Positions 15,876-24,737 of a stretch of 64,000 nt of DNA are shown here, piece by piece. The DNA comes from Rhizobium altiplani (GTDB lineage Bacteria > Pseudomonadota > Alphaproteobacteria > Rhizobiales > Rhizobiaceae). The notes under the pieces are model-generated. The model was not told the DNA's origin. It worked only from the letters and a program-made list of their open reading frames with translations, and did no database searches. The position numbers and the translations under genes are program-made. Each line of letters opens with the position of its first letter. The first letter of the stretch is position 1. Location: positions 1 through 64,000 of the forward strand of contig NZ_LNCD01000011.1 of assembly GCF_001542405.1 (NCBI RefSeq). The letters are read 5' to 3'.

Positions 15876-18216
15876 AAATATAAATATCATTTCCCGCTTC
15901 GTCGCTTTCGTATCGACTGCCGTACTTATTGTACTTATTTTCTATTTGAAATTTAAACCACTTCATTTCAATCCAATTGGAGGAAACCTGGACGAATCTT
16001 GGCAAGCCGCCCTTGCCTACGCAGCTGAAAAGGGATTGAGGTTTGGAACGGATATCGCCTTCACTGGCGGCCCGCTATCGGGAATATATACCCGTTCCTT
16101 CCAAAACGGCGCGCCTTTTCAGCTCGCCATATACTCCTTGGCGGTACCCATTTATATCGGCGTCTCGCTCACACATCTGCTTCAAAAGAACATTGCTCCC
16201 CTGACTGCCCGTGTTCTTATTGTAGCCCTTATCGGTATTTGCCCCTTTGTACAGAAGGACATTTTCCTTCTATCAATCCCTTTTTTCGCAGCAATGAGTG
16301 GAGTATCGGGGACAGGCGGCGCCAACAGGGCGATATCAGTTTCTGGGGCCGTGCTTGCCGGCATTGTTTCTCTTTCCAAATTCTCCGTATTTCCGCTCGC
16401 GATTCTTTGCCTGTTCGCAGCCGATCTGAGTGATCTAAAGCAAAGGCGATTGCCTCTCCACCTAGCGGCAATGGGACTTGCGTTCTGCGTAGCGTTCATC
16501 GGCTCCGGGCAGGATAAGTCACAGATAATTCCCTTTATCCTCTCTAGTCTGGAGGTTTCGAGCGGTTACTCCAGCGCAATGAGTATTCCAGGACGGAGTA
16601 GGGAGTTGGCCGCTTACTTGGGCGCGAGTCTCGCGTTCATCGCGCTGCTATTTTACGTGACACTTAACGATGGACGTTGGCGCGACGTCACCAGAAAACT
16701 GCTCATATCGCTTATATTCTTTGCTTTCCTATTCATCGGCTTCAAAGCGGGGTTCGTTCGGCACGATCTGCATTCGATAATTGCATGGAACGTACTGACA
16801 GTTGCCGTTCTGACTTGCGCAGCAACTATGTGCGGACGAAGGCTTTCCTTCGTCGCGATCTTGCTTGCGATAGCAAGTATTATCCCTCCCTATATCCTCC
16901 TCTCAAATGAGGCAGGGCGGTCGCTGCTTACCGATACCGGGGCACTGGTCCGAGACGCAAATGAAGAATTTTCCCTGCTGAAGATCTTTACTGTCGCGCC
17001 CGAGCAGTGGCTGGCGGATCTTCAGAACACCCAGACAAGCGCCAAAGCCCGCCTCGGCGAAAACTCAGGGCTGCAGAAGTATCAGGGCACAATAGACGTA
17101 GTGCCTTCAAACCAATCGTTGGCTATTGCGGCAGGGTCAAACTATCATCCTCGACCGACGATACAGGAATATACAACCTACAACTCGAAGCTGATCGCAA
17201 GAAATAGAGCTTTCTTCCAAGGTGAGCAGGCGCCGGATTACCTTGTCTTCGCGCCGGGCTCAATTGACGGCCGTCATCCGGCATCTGCGGAGGGCTCGCT
17301 TTGGCCCCTATTCTTTTCACGATACGAGCCCGTCGACGAACAGCCCCAGGGACTGGTTCTTGCCAAACGGACCACCCCTATCACCAATCTTGAGGCCGAA
17401 ACCGTTTCGGTCGAGGCAAGCATCGATCGGGAAGTGGAGGTACCAAAGGATGACGCACCTCTTATGATGGCTGTGCACGTGCAGCCACGGCTTCTCGGCA
17501 AGATCATGGATATCCTGTATCGGCCACCGGGAACGCAACTTACTGTGAAGTATGATGATGGTGCGATCATATCTTACCGCCTCATCCCAGAAATGGCAGA
17601 TGCAGGATTTCTGCTATCCCCGCTGGTGAACACCACGTCCGATTATGTCCTCGTATCGACCGGACGAACAGGATATCCAGCACTTCGCCGAGCTCGCTCG
17701 GTGAAGATCACGATGGGAGGGGGACACCAACTAGCCTACGACGACAAAATCCGAATCGATTTTACGCGTCTGGATGCCGCGAAACTCACCGCAAGCAATA
17801 AAAATGCCTTCATCGACAGCGCGATCAGAAAAGCCGATAGCCTAACACCCCTGCTTCGCGAAAACGTCCTTAAGGAGCCTTCATTCATTACCATTCCAGA
17901 GGGAGTTTTGGCTCATGCACCAATGTCTCTTCACCTGCAGGTTGCTGGAGCATCGAAAGTTTCCCTAGCATTCGGACTTCGTACTGGGGCATGGCAGAAC
18001 GGCGGGGCCAGCGATGGGGCGTGCTTCTTAGTGAAAGCCGGTGATCAGGTCATGATGAACCGATGCCTAAATCCAAAGGATGTCGAAGCGGATCGACCGG
18101 AACAAACCGTCACGCTCGATATTCCCAAAGGAGTCAGCAACTTAACGCTGGAAACGGCATGTGGAGTAAGTTGCGGCTGGGATTGGGCTTATTGGGGCGG
18201 CGTATATATCGAGTGA
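15868..18216 (+). CDS. Large polytopic membrane protein, probable GT-C glycosyltransferase
   Basis: A 782-residue protein with about nine or ten hydrophobic segments in the first 340 residues and a soluble C-terminal part of about 430 residues. After the first helix a loop carries GGNLDESW with D42 and E43, where GT-C enzymes keep their catalytic acidic pair. The C-terminal half is rich in beta-type sequence and ends in a Cys-containing segment. This is the topology of AftA/Emb arabinosyltransferases, but I do not recognise the exact family, so the role as user of the lipid-linked pentose is inferred. The TTG start at 15868 follows GGAGG at 15855-15859. Codon use is more AT-rich than in the genes before it. 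Confidence 0.6.
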   Translation: MRENINIISRFVAFVSTAVLIVLIFYLKFKPLHFNPIGGNLDESWQAALAYAAEKGLRFGTDIAFTGGPLSGIYTRSFQNGAPFQLAIYSLAVPIYIGVSLTHLLQKNIAPLTARVLIVALIGICPFVQKDIFLLSIPFFAAMSGVSGTGGANRAISVSGAVLAGIVSLSKFSVFPLAILCLFAADLSDLKQRRLPLHLAAMGLAFCVAFIGSGQDKSQIIPFILSSLEVSSGYSSAMSIPGRSRELAAYLGASLAFIALLFYVTLNDGRWRDVTRKLLISLIFFAFLFIGFKAGFVRHDLHSIIAWNVLTVAVLTCAATMCGRRLSFVAILLAIASIIPPYILLSNEAGRSLLTDTGALVRDANEEFSLLKIFTVAPEQWLADLQNTQTSAKARLGENSGLQKYQGTIDVVPSNQSLAIAAGSNYHPRPTIQEYTTYNSKLIARNRAFFQGEQAPDYLVFAPGSIDGRHPASAEGSLWPLFFSRYEPVDEQPQGLVLAKRTTPITNLEAETVSVEASIDREVEVPKDDAPLMMAVHVQPRLLGKIMDILYRPPGTQLTVKYDDGAIISYRLIPEMADAGFLLSPLVNTTSDYVLVSTGRTGYPALRRARSVKITMGGGHQLAYDDKIRIDFTRLDAAKLTASNKNAFIDSAIRKADSLTPLLRENVLKEPSFITIPEGVLAHAPMSLHLQVAGASKVSLAFGLRTGAWQNGGASDGACFLVKAGDQVMMNRCLNPKDVEADRPEQTVTLDIPKGVSNLTLETACGVSCGWDWAYWGGVYIE

Positions 18217-18229
18217 GACGTGCGGGGCT

Positions 18230-18619
18230 CTAAAATAACCTGCGAACGTGCAGTTGGCTCAAGTTGCCGGAACGGCAGCAACCTGATGGCCGCGTCTGGT
18301 CCTGACCGGACGAAAAATGCGTGCAGGGGACCTGGTGCCTTCGCCGCTGCCCTTGCCGCCTCACCAGCGTCGCGCGGGCATGGCTACCGCCAACTTGCTG
18401 ACGCGTCCATGATGAGCACCGCCAAGTCCTGATTGATGGGGACTTCGAGTAGAGGCCGAAGTAGTTAACCAGCTTCTGGGGACGCCTGAACCGAGCGATG
18501 TCACCGATTACTGCCATCGACCTCGTCGCAACGGTGAGGTTGACACCGGTGATTGTCAGCAGCCGCTTGACGGCGGGATCATCGATCGTTCCCTCGGCAA
18601 TCTGCCCGTCATAAACCAA
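18230..18619 (-). pseudogene. IS110-family transposase remnant, frameshifted
   Basis: The minus strand encodes the C-terminal transposase_20-like region of IS110 elements: LLTITGVNLTVAT, then VIGDIARFRRPQKLVNYFGL. The frame then shifts; in another frame the text continues as EAARAAAKAPGPLHAFFVR, which is the family's next conserved block. No N-terminal DEDD catalytic part is present. It is a decayed fragment lying between the GT-C gene and the ABC transporter genes and marks a past insertion at this junction. Confidence 0.8.
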
Positions 18620-18629
18620 AACATACCAA

Positions 18630-19391
18630 CTACCTTCCGCTATTGACGAAATCAGTATAGGCCCCGATCACCGCATCGATTGGACCGCGCATGCGCATCT
18701 TGCCGTGCTCCATCCACAGCCCCTCGGTGCACCAGGCTCGCAAAAGGTCGTTGGAATGAGACGCCATTACCAGGACGCCCGCCTCACCGATAAACGCCTG
18801 CAACCGTTCCTGCGCCTGAGCCAAGAACGCCGCATCACCGGCTCCGATCCCCTCGTCGATCAGAAGTACCTCCGGCTTGAGCGAAGTGGAAACCGCAAAG
18901 GCCAGCCTGGTCGACATGCCGGCACTGTAGGTTCGCAGCGGCATATCGAGAAACTCACCGAGTCCTGTCGCTTTGCCGATCTCCTCTGACCGCGCCTCGA
19001 TGTCTCGGCGGCTGAAACCAAGATACATGCCTCTGAGAACAATGTTTTCCCAGCCGGTCGCCTCCGGGTCCATTCCAAAGCCAATATCAAAAAGCGAGGC
19101 CACCTCGCCCGCTATCGAGACAGTCCCACCGGTCGGCTCGTAAATACCAGCCATCACTCTCAAAATCGTGGACTTCCCTGCACCATTGTGGCCGATTAGC
19201 CCGACGCGGGAGCCGTGTTCGACATCGAGGGTCAGGTTCTCAATCGCACGAATGACGGTCCCGGTCGTACCCGCACGGGGACGGATCTGCCCCCCCGTCG
19301 CCGTGGAAAGGATGTTGTTCTTAAGAGACCGACCGGCTGGCTCGTAGATGGGAATATCAACGGTGACGTCGGAAAGAGAAATTCTCGCCAA
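18630..19391 (-). CDS. wzt: Polysaccharide ABC transporter ATP-binding protein (Wzt/KpsT-like)
   Basis: A 253-residue ATPase that would power export of a finished polysaccharide with the Wzm-like permease. Visible motifs are Walker A GHNGAGKST, the signature LRTYSAGMSTRLAFA, Walker B EVLLIDEGIGAGD and the H-loop MASHS, all characteristic of the Wzt/TagH/KpsT group. It lacks the C-terminal carbohydrate-binding domain found in Wzt proteins that check O-antigen ends, so it is nearer the short type. It starts four bases after the permease stop and is the last gene of its pair. Confidence 0.92.
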   Translation of the reverse strand: MARISLSDVTVDIPIYEPAGRSLKNNILSTATGGQIRPRAGTTGTVIRAIENLTLDVEHGSRVGLIGHNGAGKSTILRVMAGIYEPTGGTVSIAGEVASLFDIGFGMDPEATGWENIVLRGMYLGFSRRDIEARSEEIGKATGLGEFLDMPLRTYSAGMSTRLAFAVSTSLKPEVLLIDEGIGAGDAAFLAQAQERLQAFIGEAGVLVMASHSNDLLRAWCTEGLWMEHGKMRMRGPIDAVIGAYTDFVNSGR

Positions 19392-19395
19392 GCAC

Positions 19396-20199
19396 TTAAC
19401 TCCAGTAGACGATGCGCGCCCTATAGCGAGCGAAGAAGGCTGTCGAGAACACGCCCAAAGCGAGGGTCAATCCAATGCAGACCATCCAGTTTTCGAGCGT
19501 GCCCGTCCGGCCTAACAGTGGATCGCGAATAATCTCGATCAGATGATAGAAGGGGTTGGCCGTCAGAAGGAACGACCGGTGCGACATCGAATCCGCACTC
19601 CAGATTATCGGCGTCATAAAGAAGACAATCTGCATAGCGCTGGCGACGATCATGGGCACGTCGCGAAACCGGGCGCAGAGCGGCCCGAGAATGAGAGAAA
19701 CGAAAAACCCGTTTAGCACGACGATCATCATGGCCGGAACGATTAGAACGACGACCCAGCCGGGATTTATCGCAAATACGAGAGCGACAACGATATAAAT
19801 TAGGAAGTTATGCCCGAACGAGATCAGTTGGCCCCAAACAAACTGAAATACGAACACGCTGACAGGCAGCCTTATTTGACGGAGCGCGCTTCCCGCGGAG
19901 ATGAACACTCTGCATGCGCCAATGACGATGCCGTTGATCAATCCCCATACGATTAGGCCGATGGCGAGCTTAGGAAGATAGACTGCAACATCGATGTTCA
20001 ATATTTGCGAGTATAGGACGCCAAGACCGAGCACCATCACGCCCATCGACAAGGTCAGCCAGAACGGCCCGATGATCGATCGATTGTACTGGCTCTTCAC
20101 GTCCCGCCAACCCAGATAAAGCCATAACTCCCGCCGTTTGATGCTCTGCCCCATATCGACCAGAGCCTTCGCCAGATTGCCGTCTCTTGCGGATGCCAT
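19396..20199 (-). CDS. wzm: Polysaccharide ABC transporter permease (Wzm/KpsM-like)
   Basis: A 267-residue ABC-2 permease with six predicted membrane helices. The N-terminus has the family motif ELWLYLGWRDVKSQYNRSIIGPFW, split here by the amphipathic start, and the loop GPLCARFRDVP is typical of O-antigen or capsule exporters. With the adjacent ATPase it would flip a lipid-linked glycan to the periplasm. The start is taken as ATG 20199; the frame extends to a TTG at 20217. Confidence 0.91.
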   Translation of the reverse strand: MASARDGNLAKALVDMGQSIKRRELWLYLGWRDVKSQYNRSIIGPFWLTLSMGVMVLGLGVLYSQILNIDVAVYLPKLAIGLIVWGLINGIVIGACRVFISAGSALRQIRLPVSVFVFQFVWGQLISFGHNFLIYIVVALVFAINPGWVVVLIVPAMMIVVLNGFFVSLILGPLCARFRDVPMIVASAMQIVFFMTPIIWSADSMSHRSFLLTANPFYHLIEIIRDPLLGRTGTLENWMVCIGLTLALGVFSTAFFARYRARIVYWS

Positions 20200-20347
20200 A
20201 TACGATCCAGTTTCCAAAATTCTATCGAAGGCATTTCGCGTTCAAGGGATCGCGAAAATGCTCCGCTGTCATGTTTCACGACATAAGCAAGGCAAGCGCC
20301 CTGTATGTGCAGTGAGTGCTCCGAGGCTGCATTAATACCAAAGCGCC

Positions 20348-23095
20348 CTAGGAAGCAAGCGTGTGATCCGAGTGGTTCCGCGGTGGCCAGGCGAGAGAAA
20401 AGTCCTCACGGTCCAAAGTCAGATTCGGATTGTAGGCCGGATCCGAGGTCAGTTTCTCTCCCCATTTAGCCAGCATAAGCATGACCTCTCGCCGAAAGCG
20501 TTCCTTTTTTTGGGGAGTGTCTTCACTGCCACGTGTTGCGGATTCATGGTGATAGAGTTCTGCGAATGGCGTCCAGACATTGCGCCAGCCCGCCTCGCGT
20601 ACCTTGAGGCAAAAATCCACATCATTGAAAGCCACCATAAGGTTCTCGTCCAATCCCCCGACGGCCTCGTAAGTGCTCTTCCGGACGACGACGCATGCCG
20701 CAGTCACAGCGCTAAGTGTCTGGGTCAATTCTCCCCGAGAGAAATATCCGTGCGCGCCTTTCGGAAGAAATTTATGCGCGTGCCCTGCGACTCCCCCGAT
20801 GCCGAGAACTACGCCGCCGTGTTGTAGGCGGTCATCAGGATACCAAAGCCGCGCACCAACGACGCCAACACCTGTTTGCACGGCATGGCTCATCATTTCA
20901 CTGAGCCAATTCGGGGAAATGACCTCGATGTCGTTGTTGATCAAAGCGACAAAATCACCCCTGGCCTCGCTAACCGCACCGTTGTTGATCAACGAATAGT
21001 TGAACGGCTGTTCGTCCCTCATCACGAAGACGCGGCTATCGGTTTCTATCTGCCTGAAATATTCAAGCGACGCGGGATCATCGGAATTGTTGTCGATGAT
21101 CAAGATCTCATAATTTGGATAGTCCGTCTTTTGAAGGATCGATTCGACGCATTTGCGAAGGAGTCGCAACCCGTTCCGCGTGGGAATGATCAGGCTGACC
21201 AGTGGCGGTTCTTCAGGAAGGTCGTATAGCGTGCGATACATGCCGGTAGGAAGAATCTCGACTCGTCCTCTGATACCCTTTCGGTCCAGATGGTCGCTCA
21301 CAGCTTTTTGTCCTGCAAGTGCTGCATAGCTCTTGTTTCCGCCGCTTTGTGCAGTGCTGCTGGCATGGCTTCGCCAATGATAAAGGACACGCGGTATATG
21401 TACGATCTGACCCTCGGACAACTGATCGGTGAAACGTAGTACTAGGTCGTGGTCCTGCGCGCCCTCATATCCCTTGCGGAAGCCGCCGATCGACCGCACC
21501 CGGTCAAGCTTGTACACCCCGAGGTGGCAAACTGCGTTGTGTGATCGTAGCAGATCTGGATTCCAGTCGGGCTTGAAATACGGATCGAACCGCTTGCCGT
21601 TCGAGATCTTGTCCTCATCGGAGTAGATCAACTCAATCTGCGGCTTTTCATTGATTGTCCGCGCAACGTAAAAGAGCGCATCCTCGCTCAGCAGGTCATC
21701 CTGATCCAAGAGCGCCATCCAGTCGCCGGTCGCCAGCTCGATCGCCGAGTTGGACGCTTCCGAAATGTGGCCGTTGGCGGGCCGATAGAAAACCTTTATG
21801 CGGGAATCGATAGCAGCATATCGCTCTAAAATGGGATGCACTGCTGGGGATGTGGAGCAGTCATCTGCGATGCAGAGCTCCCAGTGCGGATAGAGTTGAT
21901 TGCGAACGGAATCAATTGCCTCAGCGAGCCAGTTCGGCTCGGGATTGTAGACCGGCATCACGATCGAGATCAAAGGCTGGGCGGGAAATCCGGCGATGTC
22001 GTTTCTGATCCTGGCGCGCGCCGGATCGTCCAACGTCGCATATCTCCGCAGCCACTGTTCGTAGTTGTTCTCCGAGCTGCTATTTGTCTGCGCGTTGGAA
22101 TTCCGCCATGCCAATCTCGCTCCGCTCAGTCCTTCGCGTGCTATGATCGAGGAAGCTTTCCGAGCAAGATTTAGATAACCTCCCTGTCGCTTCGCCATCA
22201 ATGGCAACGCGCGCGTGACCTGTTTAACGCGCTTGCCCAGACGCCCGGTCCAGCGATAGGGAGCCGTCAGACGCCAGCTTCTCGATGCCAAGAGAGAAGC
22301 CAGTTCTTCCTCCTTCTTCTCCAGAGTCTGGGCGACCCGGTCACGATCAGCAGTCAGCAACCTACACTGCTCACCAATCTCTCCGAGATCGCGGTGGACT
22401 ACATCAAGTTGATGGGTGAGTGGGTTAATTGAACCCAAACGGGCGTAGATGGACCGGACAAACGACTGTTCTTCCGATGATGCGGTCGCCAGCGCCCGGA
22501 CCGCGGGAGGAACATTAGCGCCCAAGAACAGAACTCCTAGGCCATTTCCGTGGAAAAACTCGAAACAGGGATATTCACGCTGCAGTTCGGCCCAAAAGCG
22601 CCACACGCCAAAGTCGCCAGTCCGGACGCAGGTGTCATGGAAGAGGACTACGCCATGGTCTGAGAGTGCGTCCTTCCACATTGTGAAATCTTCCCTGACA
22701 TCTTCATATCGATGACGCCCGTCGATGTGAAGCAAATCAATTGATCCGGTCGGAAATGATGGTCTCGCTTCGGCGAAGGTCGAACGCAGCATCACTCCGA
22801 TATCGGGATAGTTGGCCCTTAGTTCAGTTTCGAGCGCCTCAAAAATATCGTTCGAATAAAAGCCGGCATGCTCGTCGCCCGCCCAAGTGTCCACTGCGAA
22901 TATTTTTGTGCCGAGATCGAGGGCGGCGGCCGCCTGACAGAACGTCAGAAAGGAAAAGCCATTATGCGTACCGAGTTCAACAACCGTTCTAGGACGCAAT
23001 TCTGACATGAGCCAATACGCAAACGGGGCATGCTCCAACCACGCCGAGAGTCGCACATGCTTTGAGGACTGAGTCGCCTCTTTCGAAATAAGCAT
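20348..23095 (-). CDS. Methyltransferase-coiled coil-tandem GT2 glycosyltransferase fusion
   Basis: A 915-residue cytoplasmic protein with three parts. Residues about 15-205 are a class I methyltransferase of the Methyltransf_24 type (VVELGTHNGFSFLTFC, then DLLHIDGRHRYEDV). A coiled-coil linker (about 240-285) ends in the ASRSWRLTAPYRW motif common in rhamnan synthases. Two GT-A family 2 domains follow: one at about 370-600 (ISIVMPVYNP, LLDQDDLLSEDA) and one at about 630-890 (VSLIIPTRNG, INNDIEVIS). It probably extends a rhamnose-rich chain and methylates or caps it. ATG 23095 has an AAGGAAG site; the frame extends to a TTG at 23116. Confidence 0.88.
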   Translation of the reverse strand: MLISKEATQSSKHVRLSAWLEHAPFAYWLMSELRPRTVVELGTHNGFSFLTFCQAAAALDLGTKIFAVDTWAGDEHAGFYSNDIFEALETELRANYPDIGVMLRSTFAEARPSFPTGSIDLLHIDGRHRYEDVREDFTMWKDALSDHGVVLFHDTCVRTGDFGVWRFWAELQREYPCFEFFHGNGLGVLFLGANVPPAVRALATASSEEQSFVRSIYARLGSINPLTHQLDVVHRDLGEIGEQCRLLTADRDRVAQTLEKKEEELASLLASRSWRLTAPYRWTGRLGKRVKQVTRALPLMAKRQGGYLNLARKASSIIAREGLSGARLAWRNSNAQTNSSSENNYEQWLRRYATLDDPARARIRNDIAGFPAQPLISIVMPVYNPEPNWLAEAIDSVRNQLYPHWELCIADDCSTSPAVHPILERYAAIDSRIKVFYRPANGHISEASNSAIELATGDWMALLDQDDLLSEDALFYVARTINEKPQIELIYSDEDKISNGKRFDPYFKPDWNPDLLRSHNAVCHLGVYKLDRVRSIGGFRKGYEGAQDHDLVLRFTDQLSEGQIVHIPRVLYHWRSHASSTAQSGGNKSYAALAGQKAVSDHLDRKGIRGRVEILPTGMYRTLYDLPEEPPLVSLIIPTRNGLRLLRKCVESILQKTDYPNYEILIIDNNSDDPASLEYFRQIETDSRVFVMRDEQPFNYSLINNGAVSEARGDFVALINNDIEVISPNWLSEMMSHAVQTGVGVVGARLWYPDDRLQHGGVVLGIGGVAGHAHKFLPKGAHGYFSRGELTQTLSAVTAACVVVRKSTYEAVGGLDENLMVAFNDVDFCLKVREAGWRNVWTPFAELYHHESATRGSEDTPQKKERFRREVMLMLAKWGEKLTSDPAYNPNLTLDREDFSLAWPPRNHSDHTLAS

Positions 23096-23802
23096 TTCTT
23101 CCTTTCTCCGAGGCAAGACTTAGCTCACCACACTTATTTGGCTATCCGGTGACCCGGTATATACAAATCCTCAAACAGCAGCGCGAGGAAAATATGTCTC
23201 TGCTCTATTCCAGCGCAGATACTTTTCCGCCAACACAGGATTGCGCGCCGGATCAATGGCAAAATCCGTGTCGCCGACTTGCAGGTGGTCCACATCTAAA
23301 GCCAAATTCTCTGACGATGACCCCCTGGTTGCAATCCCCAATCCCCTCGAGGAGGGCAGAGGATCCAAGCGAAACTGGTGGCCGCTTGGATAGAATTGTT
23401 CGAGCTACGTTGCCTCCCCCGATGGGCGTTAGGCTTTGCCAGGGCATGAAAAGCCGCCAGGAAGACCGCCGCGTGAAAAAACTTTCGACGGAAAACGTGG
23501 CATACTGGGAAGCTCCAAATGAAGCAAATCCCGTTAGCATATCTCAATACTTCAGTAAAATTCGCACAATTTCATCTTGAACACCTTCGCCGCTAAGTCG
23601 ATTGAATTCGAACGACGCGGCGATCTAGCCACAAGGGTTCACTTAAGGTGGACTGCCGTAGTAACCTGCGGTTTCCGATTGTCTTTCGAAACGGTACATG
23701 CGAGAGAGCATCGACATATCGACACCCCAAACGCCCGCCCGGATTACAGGGCGGATCGAGCCCGTGATGACGTCGAGACATCGACAGAGACCATTAATCT
23801 AG
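23096..23802. other. Intergenic region between divergent glycosyltransferase genes
   Basis: Seven hundred bases with no gene I can support. It should contain the promoters of the minus-strand fusion gene and of the plus-strand RgpF-like gene. Several short frames on the minus strand (23171-23580) have protein-like composition, which could be remains of a lost gene, but none shows a recognisable motif. Confidence 0.4.
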
Positions 23803-24735
23803 ATGAATGACACTCGGCACGCAGACTTCACCATCTTCGCCCATGTCTACTACCCCGACGTTTGGGAGGAAATGATTGATGAGCTGGATGGGATCATCCG
23901 ACAACCCTTTGACCTGGTGATAACTCGTCCGGCCGGCTCCCGGCCGGCAGCGCTGCCCAAGAATTCGTATCTTCGGCTTGCGACAGAGCTGGAGGTAGAC
24001 AACCGAGGCCGGGATATCTTGCCGTTTCTAACGGCATTTAAGGAACAGGCTGAATCAGTTTCGGACATCGGTCTGAAACTGCATACCAAGCGCTCGCCGC
24101 ATCGTGGCGATGGGGATGGCTGGCGGCGTTTTCTGCTTGGCTCGTTGTTGCAGACGGAGGAAGGTGGAGAGTTGTCAGGGCACAAGTTACTGGCAACTGA
24201 ATCGCGCATCGGGCTGATTGCGCCACAGGCCCACCTGCTGCCGCTTGGCGGGCGCACTTCGATCAATGAAGGCATTATGCTGGGGACCCTGCAGAGAATG
24301 GAAGCGAGTGTCGATCTATCCGCACTTGCAGGTCACCGCTTTCCCGCAGGATCAATGTTCTGGTTTCGACGCGCGGCCTTGAGAAAGGCGATCGAGGTCG
24401 ATTTTGCCGATCAATTCGCGCGTGAGAGTGGACAGCTCGACGGGACAGCTGCCCATGCCTTCGAACGCCTATTTGCGTTCATCGCAGAGCGGGAAGGTTT
24501 CATCGCGGCGAGCATGGAAAACGTCGAGCCAATTCTTCGCCGCCGTGGCACGCCCTTGTCGCGAGCGGAGCTGAGCGAACTCATCAACGACAGCCTTTTA
24601 CGTGACAACCCCTTCGCACTGCCACTTGCGGCCTTCTGGCGTCGCCACCCTTCCCTTCTAAAATGCGCGCACGCGATTTATGCGAGAATGCCGAAAGCCA
24701 CGGTTCGGCTATTGCGGCGCAGTATCGGACGGTGA
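23803..24735 (+). CDS. Rhamnan synthesis protein F (RgpF) family protein
   Basis: A 310-residue protein with the RgpF signature: DFTIFAHVYYPDVWEEM at the start, VDNRGRDILPFL near residue 67, and LKLHTKRSPHRGDGDGWRRF. RgpF-type proteins act in assembly of rhamnose-containing cell-surface glycans; the precise step is not known. The C-terminal third has no clear motif. The stop overlaps the following glycosyltransferase start region, so the two form an operon. Its presence fits the rml genes and the ABC exporter close by. Confidence 0.85.
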   Translation: MNDTRHADFTIFAHVYYPDVWEEMIDELDGIIRQPFDLVITRPAGSRPAALPKNSYLRLATELEVDNRGRDILPFLTAFKEQAESVSDIGLKLHTKRSPHRGDGDGWRRFLLGSLLQTEEGGELSGHKLLATESRIGLIAPQAHLLPLGGRTSINEGIMLGTLQRMEASVDLSALAGHRFPAGSMFWFRRAALRKAIEVDFADQFARESGQLDGTAAHAFERLFAFIAEREGFIAASMENVEPILRRRGTPLSRAELSELINDSLLRDNPFALPLAAFWRRHPSLLKCAHAIYARMPKATVRLLRRSIGR

Positions 24736-24737
24736 CG

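Noticed and set aside
23171..23580. Minus-strand short frames with protein-like composition between two glycosyltransferase genes
   Set aside because: No motif, start or ribosome site could be supported in any single frame; left as an intergenic note.
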